NCBI GenBank assembly: GCA_963603365.1
Contig: CAVCMI010000018.1
Location: 1 to 45,748, forward strand
Reading direction: 5' to 3'
Source: F23-D06 sp963603365
GTDB lineage: Bacteria; Bacteroidota; Bacteroidia; Bacteroidales; WCHB1-69
Length of the DNA: 45,748 bases
The position numbers and the translations under genes are program-made. Every line of letters begins with the position of its first letter. Position 1 is the stretch's first letter. Shown one piece after another: positions 40,162-45,748 of this stretch. Under the pieces are notes generated by a model. That model ran no database searches and was not told where the DNA came from. It saw only the letters and a program-made list of their open reading frames with translations.

Positions 40162-43100
40162 ATGGTAAAAAAAATCTACGCTTTGTTATTTGCGATATGG
40201 CTGCTGCTACCGTTGGCAGGATCTTCGCAGACATTGGACTACTATGCTTTCCAAGCAAGCACGTCAACCTACACTCCCATCAGCCAAGGAACATCTGTGG
40301 GCATCTATGAAGATGACGACTACGTCTCGATAGCGCTGCCCTTCGCTTTCACGTTTGCAGAAACCACCTATCAAACAGGGGCCAGCCTGTATGTGTGCAG
40401 CAACGGATTCCTTACGCTCGGCGACTCTGACTATTCTGTCTGGCCTGACGAAACCGACTATTACAGTTTCATCTCCCCGTTAGGGCACGATTTGGATCCC
40501 TCTTCCGGCGGAACGATCACATACAACGTCTCGGGCTCCACCCCTAACCGGGTTCTTACCGTGCAATATGCCGGCGTTCCCTGCTACGGCGATGACAACA
40601 CTTACAATTTCCAAGTTAAACTCTACGAAACCACCAATGCTATCGAGTTCTGTTACGGACAGATGAGCATAAGTGATTCCAAGTCTCCGGTAGTCGGCCT
40701 TTATGACCATATCAATGGTGAGAAACTGATTGTTACCGGCACCGGCAACTGGGCAAACTTCACTACAAGCAGTACCGTCACCGACATTTTCGTGGATCTC
40801 ACCTCCAGTTCTTACCCCGCCTCGGGGCTCACCTACTCTTTCACGCCGGCAACCATCTCCTGCCCGCGCGTGAACAACTTGGCTGCCTCCAACTATGGAC
40901 CTGACTCATTCGACATCTCGTGGCAGCCGGGCGGAACGGAGACATCCTGGACTGTGACCTACCTTGTGCAGGGCGATTCCACCACGCTGGTGTCCACAGT
41001 CACCACCTCGCCCTACTACAACGTTTCCGGACTTGCGCCAAATACGAAATATGTTGTTTCTGTTTCCGCCATATGTGCCGGCAACGAAGAGAGTCTCGAA
41101 AGAACATTGACAACCGTTACGCTTTACAACACACCGGCAACCTTGCCCTACGTTTGCGGCTTTGAAGACCAGACAGAGAACAGCAACTGGACTTTAGTGA
41201 ACGAACCTGCCACGAATGTTTGGAGCATAGGAAGCGCCACCTGCGCCGGCGCGGCCGGAAATGCTCTGTATGTGTCAACCGACAACGGCACGACCAACGC
41301 CTACAACAAGAACGCGGCAAGCACCGTGTTTGCGGTGCGCGACATCACGCTGGACACGGCCTCACGCTACTACGCCCTCTCTTTCGACTATAAGGGCATC
41401 GGCGAGGCAAACAACGATTATCTTAAAGTGTGGCTTTCCAAAGATTATCCCGCTCAGGTCACTGCCAACAACTTGGGCACAGGCACCGATGTGGACGGCG
41501 CCGCCTGCGTCACCGTTGACGGCAGCCAATATCTGGGACGCAGAGAAGACTGGACACATGTGAACCAAATCCTTACCCGCACTGACGGCTGGGGCAGCAA
41601 CGGCCTGCTCCGCATCTATCTGATGTGGCGGAACAATAATGTGGAAGGCTCAAATCCTCCTGCCGCCATTGACAATATTGTTGTTAAAGGTTATAACTGT
41701 GCAATGCCGCAGAACCTGACCGCCGTTGACAATGTGGCTACCCAGTCCGCACTCACTGTCACTTGGAACAAAGGCGCGGCTACGGATGCCGAATGGCAGG
41801 CGTGCATCTGCCAGCTGGGCGGAAACCCTGATCTGGCCACGCCAATCACCGTAACCGACACCACACACCAGTTTGACGGTCTGAACGCCAGCACCTCTTA
41901 TATGGTGTATGTGCGAACCGTCTGCGGAACGGAGACCAGCGCATGGGCTTCTGCCATTGCACACACGGCATGCGCCGCCAACATGTCAATCCCTTACGCC
42001 GAAAGTTTTGACAACTACGGCACCGGATCTCCTTCCTTCCCGAACTGCTGGACCAGAATCCACACCACCTCGTCAACGTATCCTTACATTTCGAATTCTG
42101 CACCCAGCTCCGGCATAGGATGTCTCTATTTCTACAGTTCTTACAACAGTTATTCTGTTGCAATCGCACCCCAGATAGACACGACCACCACCCCGATAAA
42201 CACGCTGATGGTCAGTTTCAAAACCAAGAAAAGCAGCTCTTCCAGCGGCTACGGCGCCCTTCAGTTAGGCGTAATGTCAGACCCGACGGACATAAACACT
42301 TTCCAAGTGGTTAAGACTTGGGAAACGACAGACTGGGCAGCAATAAACACTTGGTATAATGTCGAAGAACTGCTGTCCGGATTTACGGGCAACGGCTCCT
42401 ACATCGCCCTCCGCAAACCGACCGGTTCGGGATACACCTACGTGGATGACTTCGCAGTCACGCTGATACCGACTTGTCTGAAACCGACTAACGTGACCAT
42501 TAGCGCCATCACTGCCGACAACGCTTTGGTTGACTGGACACCTCAAGGCACTGAAACAGAATGGAGAATTGCCATTGTGCCTACCGGCACCAGTCCCGAT
42601 GCTGCTGTGACCATTTCAGCGTCCGCTCATCCTTTCGCGATCACGGATCTTACCCCCAGCACAGCATACGACATCTATGTGAAGGCTGTCTGCGCCGGCG
42701 ACGACGAAAGCCTTTGGTCTGACGCTGTCACCTTCCAGACCCGTTGCCAATCCACCGACGTCATTCCTTACACAGAGAATTTCGACACATACGGCACGGG
42801 AACCTCCGCATTCCCGGCCTGCTGGAGCAAACTTACAAACACCACTTCCACGACAAGGTATCCATACATTTACGGAATCGTTGATGCAACAGACACCGCC
42901 AATGCAGGCGCATTGTATTTCTACGCCTCCAGCGCCTCCTATTCTTTGGCTGCATCCCAGGCCCTTGACCTTTCCGCACATGCTGCCGGCTCACTGCTGC
43001 TTACATTCAAGGCTAAGAAGTCCAGCAGCTCCTACGGCCGTCTGGACATCGGTGTCATGACAGACCCTGACGACCTGAACACGCTGACGGTGCTGAAGAC

Positions 43101-45748
43101 CGTCTATCCTAACGACTATGTTTCTTCAGGCGAATGGCAGACATTCTATGTTCCTTTCAACCAAACATTTGACAACGTTTATCTCGCATTTTACTCTCCT
43201 GCGGGCAGCACCTCTTATTGCTACGTTGACAATGTAAGACTGGACTATACGCCCGACTGTTTTGCTCCGTCAAACCTCACTGTTTCCAATGTGTCCGGCC
43301 GTTCAGCCCTGTTGAGCTGGACTGCCGCGCTGCAAGGAGACCCGAACTATACGGTTGAGTATTCTGAAGCCGGCCAAGACTCCTGGCAGACGGCAAGCAG
43401 CACGGTGTCCGGCACCCGGTACCTGCTGGCCGGCCTTGAACCGCAGACCGCCTACGATGTACGCGTCAGTTCCAGTTGCGCTTCCTCCTCCGGGTCGGTT
43501 GAGAGCATAACGGCGCAATTCACCACCGACTGCGCCTCCAGCACCGCGTTTACCATAAACAACGGCACGCAGTCAACTTATAACGGGATTCCCGTCAACA
43601 ATTTTTACAACTTCACCTATACGCAGCAGATCTATGATGCCGCCGAGATTGGCGGAGCCATGACCATCAGCAGCATTGCTTTCGAGTACGCATACGCCAC
43701 CCCTATGTCGGAGAAAGACAACGTGACTGTCTATCTTGCCCACACCTCACGGAACGTTTTCAACACTACGTCTTCGTGGATCCCGATTGACAGCGCAACA
43801 GTCGTTTATACGGGTCCGATGAATTTCGAATATGGTTGGAACAACATTCCCCTTACAGCACCGTTCCAATACAACGGCACCGACAATCTTGCCGTCATTG
43901 TAGATGACAACTCCGGCAGCTATAACTCCAGTTCTCACGTCTTCAATGTTCATAACACCACGGATAACAAGACCATCTACTATAAAAGCGACAACAGCAA
44001 CCCGGACCCCACAGTGCCGCCCGCAGGCCTTCTGCTGTCAAAACGCAACAACATCAGGTTCTTGTCGTGTGATTCAACTGCCACCTGTGTTGCTCCTAAC
44101 GTCACGGTAACGGCTTCTGACAACAACTCTGTCACGATAGCATGGGCACCCGGATATTCCGAAACGCAATGGCAACTGGAATACATGTTGTCAACTGACA
44201 GTGTTTGGACCTCTGAGGGCACGGTAACAGCCTCGCCTTACACGATCACGAACCTCGTGTCGGATGCGGATTATACAATCCGTCTGCGTTCAGACTGCGG
44301 CGCCGAAAGCAGCGCCTATGCCGTAGTCACCGCCTCTACAACCTGTGCTTCCATTGCAACGCTTCCTTATACGGAGAACTTTGACTCGGCAACGGGCACG
44401 GGTGCCGGCAACTTCATTTCCTGCTGGTACAGCGGCACAAACGGAACTTCCGCATATCCCTATACATCTAACAGCGACGCCGTTTCCTCTCCCTATTCGC
44501 TTTACTTTATGGGTTCCAGCACGACATGGTCGTATGCCGCTGCACCGCGTCTTGCCAGCAACATCGCAATGAACAACCTGCAAGTTTCCTTCAGCGCCAA
44601 GAAAAGCTCGGCAAACTATTTTGTGGAAGTCGGCATCATGACAGACCCTACCGACATCACGACTTTCCAGCCTGTCGGACGTTTTTCGCCTGCACAGAGC
44701 AACAGTTGGGAACTCTGCGAAATGAACACCTCCACCTATACGGGCAGCGGACGTCACATTGCCTTCAGGACACCGCAATGGATTTCCAACTACATATACA
44801 TCGACGATGTCACCATCCAGGAAATACCGTTCTGCGGACGTGTGGAGGACATTGCCGCCACCAACATCACAACCGATGCAGCCACAATTACCTGGACACC
44901 GGGCGGCAGCGAGTCGCAATGGGAAGTCTGCTACGGCATCGCCGGCACGGTTGACCCGACTACGGCAACGCCTGCAACTGTCACTGACGAATCTTTCGCT
45001 CTCTCCGGGCTCTCCGCCAACACCGCCTACGATGTCTATGTGCGCATCGTTTGTGACGGCGGCGACTATGGCGCATGGACCAAATTCACGTTCCGGACCG
45101 ACTGCGGCACATCTGCAGTTCCTTATTCCGAAAATTTCGACAGTTACACTAACGGCATCGGCTCTTCTACTATAGTGCCGGATGATTATCCCAACGTTGA
45201 CATGCCCTCCTGCTGGACATTCCTGAATCGTGCAGCCGTTTCTAACGGCTACCCGACCGTATTCCTGACGACTGCTTCAGGATATACGTCAAGCGGGAAA
45301 GCCCTGTTCTTCAAGTCCAGTTCGACAACCCCTGTGATTGCCGTTCTTCCCGTCTTCAACGTTGACATCAACACGCTGCAGATGACCTTCAAGTACCGCA
45401 ATGAAGGCACCTCTGCCTCCAACGGCACGTTAGAGGTGGGCTACATCACGAACCTTAACGACCCTTCTTCTTTCATTTCCATCTACTCTTGTCCTCGCAC
45501 CACAACCCTCACAGAGGTAGAACAGCCGTTGTCCATCATCCCGGCACTTGGTGCAGGCAACAGCTACATTGCATTCAGATATGTGGGCGGCACCTCCAAC
45601 AATTATTACTTGAGCATCGACGATGTGATAGTGGAGGCTCTTCCCACCTGTGCTAAACCGTCAAACCTGACCATATCGGACATCACCAGCACCTCCGTTG
45701 AACTTAGCTGGACAGAGACGGGCACGGCCACGGCCTGGAACATTGAGT
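40162..45748 (+). CDS. giant multidomain surface protein 2 (runs off the window end)
   Basis: The frame is open from ATG 40162 to the window end (1862 codons, no stop). The signal peptide (MVKKIYALLFAIWLLLPLAG, SSQ) and N-terminal domain match giant protein 1. After these the order is colinear with it. FN3 and J domains alternate (PYAESFDNYGTGSPSFPNCW, PYTENFDTYGTGTSAFPACW, PYTENFDSATGTGAGNFISC). The separate TYNG domain is present (QSTYNGIPVNNFYNF). The fifth J domain differs, with an insertion (SYTNGIGSSTIVPDDYPNV). A T9SS C-terminal domain is expected beyond the window. It is a recent duplicate of giant gene 1 in inverted orientation and probably also a surface adhesin or binding protein. 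Confidence 0.9.
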   Translation, partial: MVKKIYALLFAIWLLLPLAGSSQTLDYYAFQASTSTYTPISQGTSVGIYEDDDYVSIALPFAFTFAETTYQTGASLYVCSNGFLTLGDSDYSVWPDETDYYSFISPLGHDLDPSSGGTITYNVSGSTPNRVLTVQYAGVPCYGDDNTYNFQVKLYETTNAIEFCYGQMSISDSKSPVVGLYDHINGEKLIVTGTGNWANFTTSSTVTDIFVDLTSSSYPASGLTYSFTPATISCPRVNNLAASNYGPDSFDISWQPGGTETSWTVTYLVQGDSTTLVSTVTTSPYYNVSGLAPNTKYVVSVSAICAGNEESLERTLTTVTLYNTPATLPYVCGFEDQTENSNWTLVNEPATNVWSIGSATCAGAAGNALYVSTDNGTTNAYNKNAASTVFAVRDITLDTASRYYALSFDYKGIGEANNDYLKVWLSKDYPAQVTANNLGTGTDVDGAACVTVDGSQYLGRREDWTHVNQILTRTDGWGSNGLLRIYLMWRNNNVEGSNPPAAIDNIVVKGYNCAMPQNLTAVDNVATQSALTVTWNKGAATDAEWQACICQLGGNPDLATPITVTDTTHQFDGLNASTSYMVYVRTVCGTETSAWASAIAHTACAANMSIPYAESFDNYGTGSPSFPNCWTRIHTTSSTYPYISNSAPSSGIGCLYFYSSYNSYSVAIAPQIDTTTTPINTLMVSFKTKKSSSSSGYGALQLGVMSDPTDINTFQVVKTWETTDWAAINTWYNVEELLSGFTGNGSYIALRKPTGSGYTYVDDFAVTLIPTCLKPTNVTISAITADNALVDWTPQGTETEWRIAIVPTGTSPDAAVTISASAHPFAITDLTPSTAYDIYVKAVCAGDDESLWSDAVTFQTRCQSTDVIPYTENFDTYGTGTSAFPACWSKLTNTTSTTRYPYIYGIVDATDTANAGALYFYASSASYSLAASQALDLSAHAAGSLLLTFKAKKSSSSYGRLDIGVMTDPDDLNTLTVLKTVYPNDYVSSGEWQTFYVPFNQTFDNVYLAFYSPAGSTSYCYVDNVRLDYTPDCFAPSNLTVSNVSGRSALLSWTAALQGDPNYTVEYSEAGQDSWQTASSTVSGTRYLLAGLEPQTAYDVRVSSSCASSSGSVESITAQFTTDCASSTAFTINNGTQSTYNGIPVNNFYNFTYTQQIYDAAEIGGAMTISSIAFEYAYATPMSEKDNVTVYLAHTSRNVFNTTSSWIPIDSATVVYTGPMNFEYGWNNIPLTAPFQYNGTDNLAVIVDDNSGSYNSSSHVFNVHNTTDNKTIYYKSDNSNPDPTVPPAGLLLSKRNNIRFLSCDSTATCVAPNVTVTASDNNSVTIAWAPGYSETQWQLEYMLSTDSVWTSEGTVTASPYTITNLVSDADYTIRLRSDCGAESSAYAVVTASTTCASIATLPYTENFDSATGTGAGNFISCWYSGTNGTSAYPYTSNSDAVSSPYSLYFMGSSTTWSYAAAPRLASNIAMNNLQVSFSAKKSSANYFVEVGIMTDPTDITTFQPVGRFSPAQSNSWELCEMNTSTYTGSGRHIAFRTPQWISNYIYIDDVTIQEIPFCGRVEDIAATNITTDAATITWTPGGSESQWEVCYGIAGTVDPTTATPATVTDESFALSGLSANTAYDVYVRIVCDGGDYGAWTKFTFRTDCGTSAVPYSENFDSYTNGIGSSTIVPDDYPNVDMPSCWTFLNRAAVSNGYPTVFLTTASGYTSSGKALFFKSSSTTPVIAVLPVFNVDINTLQMTFKYRNEGTSASNGTLEVGYITNLNDPSSFISIYSCPRTTTLTEVEQPLSIIPALGAGNSYIAFRYVGGTSNNYYLSIDDVIVEALPTCAKPSNLTISDITSTSVELSWTETGTATAWNIE
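43624..43663. repeat. 40-bp inverted repeat, copy in giant gene 2
   Basis: Exact reverse complement of 33808-33847. Together the copies form an inverted pair about 9.8 kb apart, with porin-pstS between them. Confidence 0.8.

Overview
The window comes from a Gram-negative member of the Bacteroidota, most likely order Bacteroidales. Four things support this. Promoters follow the Bacteroidota -7 pattern TAnnTTTG. There are two kinds of type IX secretion (T9SS) sorting domain. Several families typical of the group occur (DUF4468, DUF4837, split ThrE exporter, PG0541-like PII protein). LPS genes (lptB, kdsA) are present. I cannot name the genus. There is no sign of a plasmid, prophage or complete insertion sequence, and I recognised no rRNA, tRNA or CRISPR array.

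Layout. 1-0.65 kb: C-terminal remnant of an AlwI-like restriction endonuclease. 0.78-2.0 kb (-): lptB and a small SRPBCC protein, divergent from mscL-pyrC-xseA (+). 5.1-9.5 kb (+): folA, DUF4468 protein, MbnP-like lipoprotein, DUF4837 lipoprotein, ECF sigma factor and a membrane protein ending in a T9SS type B sorting domain. 9.5-12.3 kb (-): methylmalonyl-CoA mutase small subunit followed by a BtuF-like lipoprotein. 12.5-18.4 kb (-): tolC-MFP-RND pump operon ending in a PII-like gene. 18.6-21.7 kb (-): two-gene ThrE exporter and a fused lipoate ligase/lipoyl synthase. 21.9-22.3 kb (-): frameshifted, truncated secreted-protein gene. 22.5-24.1 kb (+): ferredoxin-type protein and Nudix/winged-helix protein. 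24.1-28.2 kb (-): lysine 2,3-aminomutase, kdsA and a TMTC-like membrane TPR glycosyltransferase. 28.3-29.8 kb (-): exported SagB-type nitroreductase overlapping a stand-alone 5'-nucleotidase C-terminal domain. 29.9-45.7 kb: two giant paralogous surface proteins (FN3, choice-of-anchor-J, CUB, T9SS CTD) reading away from each other, with an outer-membrane porin gene and pstS between them.

The strongest unexplained signal is in that last region. The porin and pstS are each preceded by the same array of 11-nt tandem units (G[T/C]AAC-N6). In both places the array starts 48 nt upstream of a near-consensus -7 element. The organisation is that of PhoB boxes, so the two genes probably form a phosphate-starvation regulon with a Bacteroidota-specific operator. 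Other notable points are the sigma factor paired with a membrane-anchored T9SS-domain protein, the lplA-lipA fusion, the inverted giant paralogs that could recombine and flip the phosphate cassette, mutA without mutB beside a corrinoid-binding protein, and a lysine aminomutase that keeps the substrate-binding aspartates but has lost the usual C-terminal zinc cysteines.
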